Shown: piece after piece, positions 1 to 7,887 of the stretch
Numbering within the stretch: position 1 is the first letter of the stretch
Layout of the letters: each line of letters begins with the position of its first letter
IMG/VR virus record: IMGVR_UViG_3300042261_002345
Location: 1-44,730 of that record
Direction: 5' to 3' (one strand)
Origin: a virus
DNA length: 44,730 nt
The notes under the pieces: generated by a model
Told to the model about the DNA's origin: nothing
The model's database searches: none
What the model saw: the letters and a program-made list of their open reading frames with translations, nothing else
Program-made: the position numbers and the translations under genes

Positions 1-655
1 ACAGGAACCAGAGGTCGGGGTCCGCTACTGACTTGACAACAGCAGGTGAATTCACCGACCACCGTCGCGTCTGTAACGAGTACTCAATGTGTCCCAGCAA
101 TGATAGGCGTCGGGCAACAGTATACGGAGACAACTGACCGCCACGAGCACCGTCAAGAGCACCAAGCAGCAAGCCGCAGGCACTGCAGAAGGTCTCCCAG
201 GAACCTTCTCCCTGAGCCGACAACCAGTTCAGCAACTGCTCATGAGCCTGGAGATACTCGAACGTTGCAGAACTCTCCGAGGCCACTCCATCTGCATCGT
301 CATCGCGCGCTGCGTCTCCACGGACCCGGGCATCGTAGAGATACAGAAAGGGATGGTTGCTGCCCGTATCGAATTCCCCTCTGACCATGCACTGGATCTG
401 TTCGAGCGTCAGTTGCTGCGGCAGCGGTTGAGCGATGCCAGCAGTCCTACATACATCGGACACCTGCTCGGGCAGGGAAGCGCCTTCTCGGCATTCGACC
501 CCAAGAAACAGGTAGAACTGGCCACGGGGCCTCTTCTCAACCTTGACAAGGGGAATTCGGTGCCCCATTCGCTGCTGTCGCACCGCATTCCTGATCCTGG
601 TCAAGATGTTGGCAGGCATACCAGCGCACATACAAGCATAGTACACGAGAGCCAC
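1..655 (-). CDS. Unknown protein, 3' end outside window (defence cluster)
   Basis: Reading the minus strand by hand from 655 gives an uninterrupted frame of about 218 codons that runs off the left edge, so the C-terminus is missing. The start is GTG at 655-653, preceded by a strong AAGGAGG ribosome site 7 nt away that lies over the end of the upstream gene (stop at 660-658, 2 nt gap). This indicates translational coupling. The visible part begins MALVYYACMCAG and ends near RRWSVNSPAVVKS; the stretch TVARRLSLLGHIEYS has the look of a winged-helix recognition helix and wing. I recognise no family. By position it is the last visible member of the helicase/570-aa gene run and probably works with them. 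The reading frame is well supported; the function is unknown. Confidence 0.75.
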   Translation of the reverse strand, partial: MALVYYACMCAGMPANILTRIRNAVRQQRMGHRIPLVKVEKRPRGQFYLFLGVECREGASLPEQVSDVCRTAGIAQPLPQQLTLEQIQCMVRGEFDTGSNHPFLYLYDARVRGDAARDDDADGVASESSATFEYLQAHEQLLNWLSAQGEGSWETFCSACGLLLGALDGARGGQLSPYTVARRLSLLGHIEYSLQTRRWSVNSPAVVKSVADPDLWFL

Positions 656-657
656 GC

Positions 658-2370
658 TCAAACCTCCTTGTCGTTGAGTATTCGTGGTCCCCTCAGGAGA
701 AGGGGTCCCATAGCGAAGCTACATGGGGCATCGGGAATCCGGCAGTCCAAATTCGCGAAGAGGTCGATCTCAAGCATTTTGCTGGCCATACAACGCCCTC
801 GTGTGATTGCCTCCACAAAGTATCGTCCTGCTGGCAACGTTGGCAAAGGGGTGCGAGTGTTTGCCTCTACATCGTCGTGGAACACTTCCGCACCCTCATC
901 ATCGGTGACCCGCAGCAACACAAGAGAGTCACGAAAAGAGTAGACGCTGATTTGGGGCTGGAAACCGTCCATCCACGCTTTCCGTCGCGGGTGCCGCAGC
1001 CCCCCTTCGAATGCAATGGTCATCGAGCCGGCAGGCCGGAGTTCGTCACACAGATCTTCGCAGCCTCGCATAGGCAAGACCTCGTCCCAGACGTGGCTCA
1101 GGATCATACAATCGTGGTACTCGCTCCACTCATCTCCACCACAGTTGATGGTGCTCTTCGTGCTCCACCGCACAAGATCCGCTTCGCGGAGGATTTTCAT
1201 CTGCTTGTCGTACAGGCCTTTGCAGAGCAAGAGAAACAACTCGGCTGGCTCGGGTGGGCGCCAGTTGGCGTAGACCCCGCTATTGGGGCTTTCCTCGTCC
1301 TGGACCAAAATCCAGAACGACCGTTTCGCAACGATGAGTTCCTTCACTCTTTCGTCACCCTCGACGCTGTAGGTGCCACCACTATCTGGCTGTATCTCCC
1401 ACAACGGCCTGTACCACCCGCGCCTATCCGGCACAAGAGGCTCAGGAGCGGCGCGAGGACTGCGCCGAATACTCAGCCCAGTCTGGGCGGCCCTTGCGGA
1501 CTGCTGTGCGTACAGGAGGTACTTGACATCGCCCGTGAACACATCCTCTGTGCGGTATAATCCTCCATACAGCCGCGGAGTCGACAGTCGCGCCCCTCTC
1601 CGGCCAGCGTCTCGAAGCGCGCCCGCATCGGTTGCTACGTAGATGTCAAAGGCAGATTCAATGAGTGCGTCCAGTCGACGTGAATCTTCGTCTTCGATAA
1701 TGTCCCGGAGGTGTCTGCGATTCAGCAGACTAGCGTGTGATGGATTACGAATCCATGCCCCAAGCGCAGGACGATCGAGTCTTCTTGGCAGGCGTCCCTG
1801 GCGTATCTGGTCTGCGAATACTGTGGTCAGCCGCTGCTTGTCACCCTCTCGCAGAATTGTCTGCGATATCGGATAACTAATGAATGCCCAGGGCCCTTCA
1901 CCCTTGACTGCGGTAGACACAAGGCCGGAACCGCGCAGCCATTTGCTCCAAGTCAACCACATCCCCTCTTCAATCCCCGCGGGCAGCAGCCCCTGCGGGC
2001 GCCCCAGTCCCTCGATGCCAAGAATCTCCCTCAGCCGGGCGAAGTAGTTGGAGTCATCAATCATCTGATCATCGTCAACCGCCATCCTGCTGGCCGCTAG
2101 GACCATCGCTGCAAGGAAACCCGCACATCTGGGAACGCCCTTCCTATCCTTGCGAGCCGCCAAACCTAGATCGACTCTTCGTCCTTTCACCCATTGGCCA
2201 CGGACTGCATCGACGAAATCCTGCACAGCGGCGTCATCGCTCCGTTCGGAACCAACGTTTATCGTTCCCACGACTTCGTCATCCAGGCTCAGGAATACCG
2301 GGGCTCCCGGCTCGACGTTTGACGTGAAATACTCTATGATCGCGTCGTTCCACTGATCGTAGCTTGCCAT
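658..2370 (-). CDS. Unknown 570-aa protein coupled to the NERD helicase
   Basis: The frame is open further upstream, but the ATG at 2370 is chosen because a GAGGAGG ribosome site lies 6 nt before it and overlaps the helicase stop codon, leaving an 11-nt gap. The protein has an N-terminal part with the motif VFLSLDDEVVG (residues about 25-35), a central Arg/Trp-rich region, and a C-terminal region of alternating strands (YSFRDSLVLLRV, then LPAGRYFVEAI) that looks like an Ig-like beta sandwich. No catalytic motif of a known nuclease, ATPase or methylase was seen. Gene order (helicase, this gene, edge gene, all tightly spaced) argues for one complex. It may recognise substrate or act as effector for the helicase. 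I could not assign it to a named defence family. Confidence 0.85.
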   Translation of the reverse strand: MASYDQWNDAIIEYFTSNVEPGAPVFLSLDDEVVGTINVGSERSDDAAVQDFVDAVRGQWVKGRRVDLGLAARKDRKGVPRCAGFLAAMVLAASRMAVDDDQMIDDSNYFARLREILGIEGLGRPQGLLPAGIEEGMWLTWSKWLRGSGLVSTAVKGEGPWAFISYPISQTILREGDKQRLTTVFADQIRQGRLPRRLDRPALGAWIRNPSHASLLNRRHLRDIIEDEDSRRLDALIESAFDIYVATDAGALRDAGRRGARLSTPRLYGGLYRTEDVFTGDVKYLLYAQQSARAAQTGLSIRRSPRAAPEPLVPDRRGWYRPLWEIQPDSGGTYSVEGDERVKELIVAKRSFWILVQDEESPNSGVYANWRPPEPAELFLLLCKGLYDKQMKILREADLVRWSTKSTINCGGDEWSEYHDCMILSHVWDEVLPMRGCEDLCDELRPAGSMTIAFEGGLRHPRRKAWMDGFQPQISVYSFRDSLVLLRVTDDEGAEVFHDDVEANTRTPLPTLPAGRYFVEAITRGRCMASKMLEIDLFANLDCRIPDAPCSFAMGPLLLRGPRILNDKEV

Positions 2371-2381
2371 GTATTGCCTCC

Positions 2382-4352
2382 TCAGTCCTGGGCTCGCCAC
2401 TCCACGATGTCGGGACATGCTTCGGCCACGTGTGTCAGGGCCTCGCGTACCGCCGAGGGCCTCCGAGTAATCGTGATAACAAGAGTATCCATGGCTCGGG
2501 TAAGCGGAATCATCATCCACCGCGAGGCGTATTGCGACGCTGCTTGACTGTCATTCTCAAAGGCTCCTGGTTCCGACGGGGACACTGAGCGGAGCCGCCA
2601 TTCGTTAACCTTGTACTCGAAGAACTCATCAAGCCCAAGGTTGATCACGGTCCATCCCTCAAGCCCACGGCAGGAGTCATACTGGATAATGCGGTGCTGA
2701 TCAACTGAAGTTGGATATGAGCGGCGCACGTCTTCTGCGGCGCCATCCCATACAGACAGCCCAAGCGATTCAAGGTGCTCGGCGGCGTGTGAACGGCGCA
2801 CACCACCATCGGTTGTTCGCACCCGGGTTGGCGGAACACACATGAGCATATCGACCGTGCGATTGCCCGCAGCGTAGTTCGCATCCAGGATGGCTGTATG
2901 GGTACGTGGCTCGCTGAAGTACTCGCCGTCGATGATGATAACACGTCCGCCAGTAGCCTCTTCATTCTCGCGGACCACCCACCCCTCCAAGTTCAACCTG
3001 CACGCCAGCAGATTTGCAAAACGAGCAAGATTCGATTTCATGCGTAGGCACGTCTGCAACTTGATGACGCGGCATTCATCGGGGGTCAACCCAGCACGCC
3101 AATCGCATGAGACCTGGTTCCGCACATACTGATCCACGCCATCAGCAATGACAAAACGGTGTGATCGATACAGAATTCGCAGCAGATCTCTTTCGTCCTT
3201 ATTCCAGTCATGGGCTTCGTCCAACAGCAGGTAGTCCCACTCCAGTTCGTCTGGCGTGGCGGCCAGGGCACGCGAGATGTCCTTATCGGTGAGTACGCCG
3301 GCTGCGTAGAAGTCTAAGGTGCGTTTCTTGAGCTTCTCGAAGTCGGCAATCCCGTCTTCCTTCTCCTCCGGTATGGAAAGAGCACGGAAGATGCTCCACA
3401 GGAAAGAGTGCAGAGTCCTGATCTGGACCGCCCTGGTATCTGGCAGCCCCAGTAGCGTGAGCAGCCGACGGATGTCGGCGACAAGTGCTGTGTTGTACGT
3501 CAAGACGAGCGATCTGGAGGCACCCTGCTCATAGGCCTTCCAAGCCAATTGCAGAAGGATTACCGTCTTCCCCGTGCCGCCACGACCGCGAAAGACGATT
3601 TGCTTCGTTCCAATTGCAGACAACCACTGCCGGTCCAACGCAGCCTTGCTGATCCGATCCATGCGAACACGGTCAAGAGCCGTCGGCTCCAACCGCCTGC
3701 AGAGTGGTTCGACTATCTTGCCGCAGTCCGAGTGTCCGATTGGGTCAAGCATGCAGCGGCCGTCCGGCGATCTCGTTACGCGAACTAGCTGGGAAATGAC
3801 GTTTAGCAGCATATCCCACGATAGGTTGCCGCCGACGATGTTGTGAGGTCGTGGTGGAAGATCACGGTTGCTAACGTTTCGCAGCCATACGAGGCCGGTG
3901 ATGAACGGCGAGGCGACCCCTTGGCTTTGCAGATAAGAGCGCAACGAATACACTTGCCGTTCTACCTGTTCACTGGCATCTTTGAACGTTCTTCCCCGAT
4001 CATAGGTAACGTGGACCTTGGAGCCCTCAAATCGCACCCCGTGTTGGTCATGCTCTTTGAGTTCCACAATACAACAGAGGCTTCTAACGTAGATACGGTC
4101 AGGGGCTCCACGCCGATCCTCAGAGGGTCCTGTGCCCAGAAACGGCCTGAAAGTCGCTCTGTCGGAGAAGGCACCCAATATGACGACATCCAGATCGCGG
4201 ACGAGTTGGCCGTGGCATTTCACACTGGGGATGATATGGAGAATGGAGTCATCATCGTTGCGTATCCAGGGCCAAGCCTCTTGCGCAAGAGTCGCTAGGT
4301 GGTTTGCGGCCAGCGCCTCCGGTGTTTCCTCAACCCCGTGGACCCGCAGCAT
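2382..4352 (-). CDS. SF1 (UvrD-like) helicase with N-terminal NERD-like nuclease domain
   Basis: A 656-aa protein. Residues about 45-165 resemble a NERD/PD-(D/E)XK nuclease: LDVVILG supplies the Asp (about 55) and CCIVELKEH supplies the E-x-K (97-99). Residues 240 onward are a superfamily 1 helicase: Walker A GRGGTGKT (256-263), Walker B LLLDEAHD (375-382), a motif III-like VIADGVDQ (401-408), and near the C-terminus GLEGWTVINL and IPLTRAMDTLVIT, which match UvrD motifs V and VI. It should unwind DNA or displace protein with ATP and may cut with the N-terminal domain. The start ATG has GAGGGGG 6 nt upstream. It heads a three-gene minus-strand run and follows vsr after about 125 nt, so it may have its own promoter. 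The domain call is firm; a defence role is inferred from neighbours. Confidence 0.9.
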   Translation of the reverse strand: MLRVHGVEETPEALAANHLATLAQEAWPWIRNDDDSILHIIPSVKCHGQLVRDLDVVILGAFSDRATFRPFLGTGPSEDRRGAPDRIYVRSLCCIVELKEHDQHGVRFEGSKVHVTYDRGRTFKDASEQVERQVYSLRSYLQSQGVASPFITGLVWLRNVSNRDLPPRPHNIVGGNLSWDMLLNVISQLVRVTRSPDGRCMLDPIGHSDCGKIVEPLCRRLEPTALDRVRMDRISKAALDRQWLSAIGTKQIVFRGRGGTGKTVILLQLAWKAYEQGASRSLVLTYNTALVADIRRLLTLLGLPDTRAVQIRTLHSFLWSIFRALSIPEEKEDGIADFEKLKKRTLDFYAAGVLTDKDISRALAATPDELEWDYLLLDEAHDWNKDERDLLRILYRSHRFVIADGVDQYVRNQVSCDWRAGLTPDECRVIKLQTCLRMKSNLARFANLLACRLNLEGWVVRENEEATGGRVIIIDGEYFSEPRTHTAILDANYAAGNRTVDMLMCVPPTRVRTTDGGVRRSHAAEHLESLGLSVWDGAAEDVRRSYPTSVDQHRIIQYDSCRGLEGWTVINLGLDEFFEYKVNEWRLRSVSPSEPGAFENDSQAASQYASRWMMIPLTRAMDTLVITITRRPSAVREALTHVAEACPDIVEWRAQD

Positions 4353-4478
4353 ATAGCCCCCTCGCAGTGGCTGCGACGGACGCGTGATGGAAGTGTGCTC
4401 GCAGCTATACCAGCGTCAACGCTGCTTTGTAACTGAGCGAAGTCCGCTCGTCAACATATTAGCAGACACGGTACGCAA

Positions 4479-4925
4479 CTATCGCGATGCCGGCTTCTGA
4501 GTTGGCCGAGCAAGGAAGCCGACAAGCCGCGATATGAGTGCCCGTCGCTTTGCAGGCGTTGTGTGGCACTCCCACACAATAAGGACTTCCCAGCCCTCGC
4601 GTCTCAATTGTAATCGCGTCCGGCGATCCCGAGCAACGTTTCTCCGAAGTTTCTTCATCCAGAAATCGCGGTTGGTTGACGGGGATGATTGGCCCTTGCG
4701 GCAGGAGTGCCGATGCCAAAAGCACCCGTGGACAAGAATGATCTTTCGTTTTGATGAAAAGACGAGGTCTGGACAACCGGGAAGAGATCGCTTGTGGAGG
4801 CGGTATCGGTATCCGAGGCCGTGAACCAGACGCCGCACAGTCATCTCGGGGCTCGTGTCAGTCCCTCGAATCCGGCTCATGATCTCACTGCGAAGCTTGT
4901 GGGATATTGTGTCCACGGTCCGCAC
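4479..4925 (-). CDS. vsr: Very short patch repair (Vsr) endonuclease
   Basis: The sequence follows the Vsr family throughout: LRSEIMSRIRGTDTSPE at the N-terminus, then YRLHKRSLPGCPDLVF with the catalytic Asp, VHGCFWHRHSC zinc-site residues, RDFWMKKLRRNVARD, and GWEVLIVWEC. Vsr nicks next to T:G mismatches made by deamination of 5-methylcytosine and so protects the sites of a partner C5 methylase, here the gene at 5740-7191. The GTG at 4925 is preferred because GAGGA stands 9 nt upstream. Alternatives are the GTG at 4916 and the ATG at 4943. The ATG at 4943 would share the palindrome CATG with the start codon of the divergent HNH gene. The length of about 148 aa is normal for the family. Confidence 0.9.
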   Translation of the reverse strand: MRTVDTISHKLRSEIMSRIRGTDTSPEMTVRRLVHGLGYRYRLHKRSLPGCPDLVFSSKRKIILVHGCFWHRHSCRKGQSSPSTNRDFWMKKLRRNVARDRRTRLQLRREGWEVLIVWECHTTPAKRRALISRLVGFLARPTQKPASR

Positions 4926-4941
4926 ATGATACCATCCTCGC

Positions 4942-5736
4942 ATGTCCGACTCAAACCCCATAGGTCGCAAGGCACTGACCCGACGGCAGCAGCAGTTGCT
5001 TGACGCCTTTCTGGCGTTCGGCGTTGGAGAACGCGTGACTTTGGACCAGTTGCGTCAGCAAATGGGCCTGCCACTTAATGCCCAGCAACAGCTTCGCCGC
5101 CGCATCTCGGAGCTTGCTGGTCTGGGTTACGACGTCGGGCGGGTCGGCCAGGAAGGGCGAGTGCACTACTATTCCCTGAAGAGCCGACAGCCGGTAGGGC
5201 CTGCTCGTTCCCGCGACGGTCTCTCAAACAAGGACCGAGCCCGAGCTTTGAACGGGGCGGCGGGACGGTGCCAGATGTGCGGCAAAACGATTGTGGACGA
5301 TAAGATCAAGCTCGTCATTGACCACAAGATTCCACTGGACTGGGGAGGAGGGAACGAGCCGGGCAACCTTTGGGCCATCTGCGAGCAGTGCAACGGTGGC
5401 AAGAAGGACCTGTTCCGGTCCTTCGACGCCGACCTAATGCGACAGTGCATGAGCTTCCCCGAGGAACCGCGTCGCATTGGCGAACTGCTCAAGGCGTTCA
5501 AGGGCTCAGCCCCTCCCAGATACCTTCTGTCTATTGTGGGCGGCGGCGCGGAGTGGACGAAGCGTCTTCGCCAACTGAGGCTGCTGGGCTGGCGGATCGA
5601 GAAGGTCTGGTCGAAGGATGAAGGGAACTGGACATATCGTCTCGTCCAAGACCGGCCGTGGCCCGACAACGTGTGGCGAGCTATTAAAGACGTTGAAGAC
5701 AGAGACGAAGGCAAAGAGACGGAAGAAGAATCGTAG
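4942..5736 (+). CDS. HNH endonuclease with N-terminal winged helix, likely restriction enzyme
   Basis: A 264-aa protein. Residues 10-80 form a winged-helix-like domain (RRISELAGLGYDVGRV). An HNH zinc nuclease follows: C110-x2-C113, the catalytic pair DH at 127-128 within VIDHKIPLDWGGGN, Asn142 and C147-x2-C150. The C-terminal 80 residues contain a second helical/wing-like segment. It lies between the C5 methylase (convergent, stops 3 nt apart) and vsr (divergent). That is the usual company of a type II restriction enzyme, so it is probably the endonuclease cognate to the methylase. The recognition site cannot be read from sequence. Being on the opposite strand, it can be expressed independently of the methylase. 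HNH fold certain; restriction role inferred. Confidence 0.9.
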   Translation: MSDSNPIGRKALTRRQQQLLDAFLAFGVGERVTLDQLRQQMGLPLNAQQQLRRRISELAGLGYDVGRVGQEGRVHYYSLKSRQPVGPARSRDGLSNKDRARALNGAAGRCQMCGKTIVDDKIKLVIDHKIPLDWGGGNEPGNLWAICEQCNGGKKDLFRSFDADLMRQCMSFPEEPRRIGELLKAFKGSAPPRYLLSIVGGGAEWTKRLRQLRLLGWRIEKVWSKDEGNWTYRLVQDRPWPDNVWRAIKDVEDRDEGKETEEES

Positions 5737-5739
5737 TCG

Positions 5740-7191
5740 TCACTTGGCAGTATGGGCGGCGACGAGTTGTGAGCGGCCGCCGGTCTGTTCCAGCATCGCC
5801 CTCACATGGCGGGCAATCGCTTCTGCCAAGGCTGGCGGCACTGCATTGCCGATCTGCTTGGCCACACTTATCTTACTCCCGCAGAAGACAAAGTCGTCAT
5901 CGAAGCCTTGAAGCCGGGCAGCCTCTCGGTGCGTAATCGGCCGGTTCGCTTCGGGATGCAGATAACGTCCCTTTTCTGGCTTATAGAACTCCGTACGAAT
6001 CGTGACCGAAGGGCGGTCCCACCAGAGCCGACCGAACAGATCCGTTCCCCCCTTGGTCTTACGTTTCCAACAGTCGGGCGTTAACTGCGGCGGCAAGTCC
6101 CAACGGTTGCCGCCCGCTGGAATGCAGGCGTACCGCTTCACCGACTTCTCCGTGGGATTCCTGCCAATGTGCCAGTCTTCGTTCGTTGGCCGGAATGGCA
6201 GGTCACCGATAGCATCCCTCACCGTCCGCCAAGGCGGGAGGTCGGCAGTGTCGAGTGTGCGTTTTTCGGGGCACACGTGCGTCTGCGGCGGCCTCATCGG
6301 TGTCATCTCTCGCCATCCGATGATGATGGCTCGCTTTCTGGTTTGCGGCACGCCATAGTCGGCCGCGTTCAGAACCCACTTGTCCACATGAAAGCCGAGA
6401 GCTTTGGTGGCAGCACAGATCTCCACCAGTTCTTGGGATTTCATGATCGGCGGCACGTTCTCCATGACAAAAATGCGGGGCTCGGCATCCTCGATTGCCC
6501 GCAGGAAATGCCGCCAAAGCTGGCGACGCGGGTCGTAGGGTACTTTCTCGCCGAGATTGCTGAATCCTTGACACGGGGGGCCGCCAACCACTACATCGGC
6601 CTTGGGAAACTTGACAATCTCCTCGACGGCACATTGAGCTACGCGCTCGGTCACGTTGGCCCGCAAGCTATCACAGGCGTCGGAATCCCACTCGACAGCC
6701 AGAACAGTCTGGAAGCCAGCCTGCTTGAATCCGACAGCCATCCCGCCGCACCCGGCAAACAACTCCAGAACCGTGGGGCCGAGCCCATCCAACGGTTGAG
6801 CCATGACTTGCTGCCACTCAGTCTCGCGATCGCCGACGGTGTGGAAAGGATACAGCCGATAGTCGCGCTCGCCGATGCGTTCAAGTGCTACCACGTCGCC
6901 GGGCTTTATCTGGTGCTTCTCGAAGAACTCCCTAACCCAAGTCCTGGCACGAAATTCTTTGCGGGGTTTCCCCGTCCTGGCATCGCGCGCGATATCCGTC
7001 TCAATGGTCTTGCGCATGCCCTCCAGGCGAATCCGAATGCTGCTCCCCGCCCGCCCCTGCGCCAGGTTGGAGTCTCCAAAGCAATCGGCCGGGAAGAAGT
7101 CGTAGTGCCCGGTAACATAGATATGGCTATTGCGGATATTCCCGGCCGTGACCCGGATCAGCCGCTTTCTTTCCGATACTCTTCCGCTCAC
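5740..7191 (-). CDS. DNA (cytosine-5-)-methyltransferase with N-terminal B3-like DNA-binding domain
   Basis: A 483-aa protein. Residues 10-118 (IRNSHIYVTGHYDFFP, then RARTWVREFFEKHQIKPGD) look like the B3-like DNA-recognition domain found in some restriction proteins. The methylase occupies 138-480: motif I FAGCGGM (145-151), motif IV GGPPCQGFS with catalytic Cys207, motif VI MENVPP with Glu244, motif VIII QTRKR, motif IX REAARLQGF and motif X QIGNAVPP. It transfers methyl from SAM to cytosine C5. The start GTG at 7191 has GGGAG 7 nt upstream. Neighbours are the convergent HNH nuclease and, further on, vsr: a restriction-modification plus mismatch-repair set. Catalytic assignment is firm; target sequence unknown. 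Confidence 0.95.
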   Translation of the reverse strand: MSGRVSERKRLIRVTAGNIRNSHIYVTGHYDFFPADCFGDSNLAQGRAGSSIRIRLEGMRKTIETDIARDARTGKPRKEFRARTWVREFFEKHQIKPGDVVALERIGERDYRLYPFHTVGDRETEWQQVMAQPLDGLGPTVLELFAGCGGMAVGFKQAGFQTVLAVEWDSDACDSLRANVTERVAQCAVEEIVKFPKADVVVGGPPCQGFSNLGEKVPYDPRRQLWRHFLRAIEDAEPRIFVMENVPPIMKSQELVEICAATKALGFHVDKWVLNAADYGVPQTRKRAIIIGWREMTPMRPPQTHVCPEKRTLDTADLPPWRTVRDAIGDLPFRPTNEDWHIGRNPTEKSVKRYACIPAGGNRWDLPPQLTPDCWKRKTKGGTDLFGRLWWDRPSVTIRTEFYKPEKGRYLHPEANRPITHREAARLQGFDDDFVFCGSKISVAKQIGNAVPPALAEAIARHVRAMLEQTGGRSQLVAAHTAK

Positions 7192-7225
7192 GTCATACTC
7201 CCTATTGCGCCTCGTTCGTTTGCCA

Positions 7226-7255
7226 ATTCTACCTCAAGAGACACGGCCACTGCAA
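7226..7255 (-). promoter_or_regulatory. Possible promoter of the methylase gene
   Basis: On the minus strand TTGCAG and TAGAAT are separated by 18 nt, with the -10-like hexamer about 35 nt before the GTG of the methylase gene. The -10 matches 5 of 6 bases of the sigma-70 consensus; the -35 is weaker. This is suggestive only. Confidence 0.35.
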
Positions 7256-7321
7256 GTCCCGTTAACGCCCTGACGCGGACTTTCTCTCTGTCAAAGGACA
7301 GTCAACGACCGAGGGTTTGCC

Positions 7322-7349
7322 TTGCTGGGTCGACGGGGATGTGTATACT
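7322..7349 (+). promoter_or_regulatory. Possible promoter of the XRE regulator gene
   Basis: TTGCTG and TATACT are spaced by 16 nt, ending 47 nt before the ATG at 7397. With the minus-strand element at 7226-7255 this makes a compact divergent control region between the methylase gene and the XRE gene. In many restriction-modification systems such a region is bound by the XRE-type controller; here that is only inferred. Confidence 0.35.
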
Positions 7350-7396
7350 GCCACCAATGGCTGCGATTCTAGGGCATTCGCAAGTCGGAGGACTCT

Positions 7397-7828
7397 ATGG
7401 GCAAGCTAGAGGCAGTCCTGAAGAGTGAAATCGGACGGTTGGCCCGTCGCGAGGCCAAGGCTCTCATGGGCAAGCACGTCGACGAAGTCCGCCGACTACG
7501 AAGACGGGTGGTTTCGCTGGAGCGTGAGATCGGGGTGATGAAGGCTGCGCTCGCTCAGGAGCAGGCCAAGCGGAAGGTGACGACCGCAGTCGAAACCGTG
7601 GCTGGCGAGAAGGGGCCGACGATTCGCCTTTCGCCACGCCTGATCCGGTCACTTCGCAGTCGGCTGGACATCAGCCAAGCCGAACTGGCCAAGCTCGTGG
7701 GTGTCAGCACACTGGCGGTTGGCAACTGGGAGTTGGGCAAGGCCAAGCCCCGCCCCGAGAGCAAGGCCCGGATTGCTGCTCTGCGCGGTCTCGGGCGGCG
7801 AGAGGTCCGACGGTTGCTCACGCAGTGA
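7397..7828 (+). CDS. XRE-family HTH regulator with N-terminal coiled coil
   Basis: A 143-aa protein. Residues 1-65 are charged and heptad-like (VRRLRRRVVSLEREIG), probably a coiled-coil dimeriser. Residues 80-135 hold a Cro/C1-type HTH: SQAELAKLVGVSTLAVGNWE, followed by the usual lysine/proline-rich turn. GGAGGA lies 5-6 nt before the ATG. The gene diverges from the cytosine methylase gene and precedes the NERD/zinc-ribbon gene by 59 nt on the same strand. It may control both, like a C-protein, although C-proteins are normally shorter. Stand-alone housekeeping homologues also exist, so the link to the restriction genes is a guess from position. Confidence 0.8.
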   Translation: MGKLEAVLKSEIGRLARREAKALMGKHVDEVRRLRRRVVSLEREIGVMKAALAQEQAKRKVTTAVETVAGEKGPTIRLSPRLIRSLRSRLDISQAELAKLVGVSTLAVGNWELGKAKPRPESKARIAALRGLGRREVRRLLTQ

Positions 7829-7887
7829 ACAAGCGTTGGGCGTTCACACGGGCGATCTCTTCGTAAGGTACAGCCAGGGAGGTTTAC

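Noticed and set aside
7283-7313. TTGACA and TTGACT on the minus strand upstream of the methylase gene
   Set aside because: Neither has an acceptable -10 hexamer at 16-19 nt; the TTGCAG/TAGAAT pair nearer the gene was preferred.
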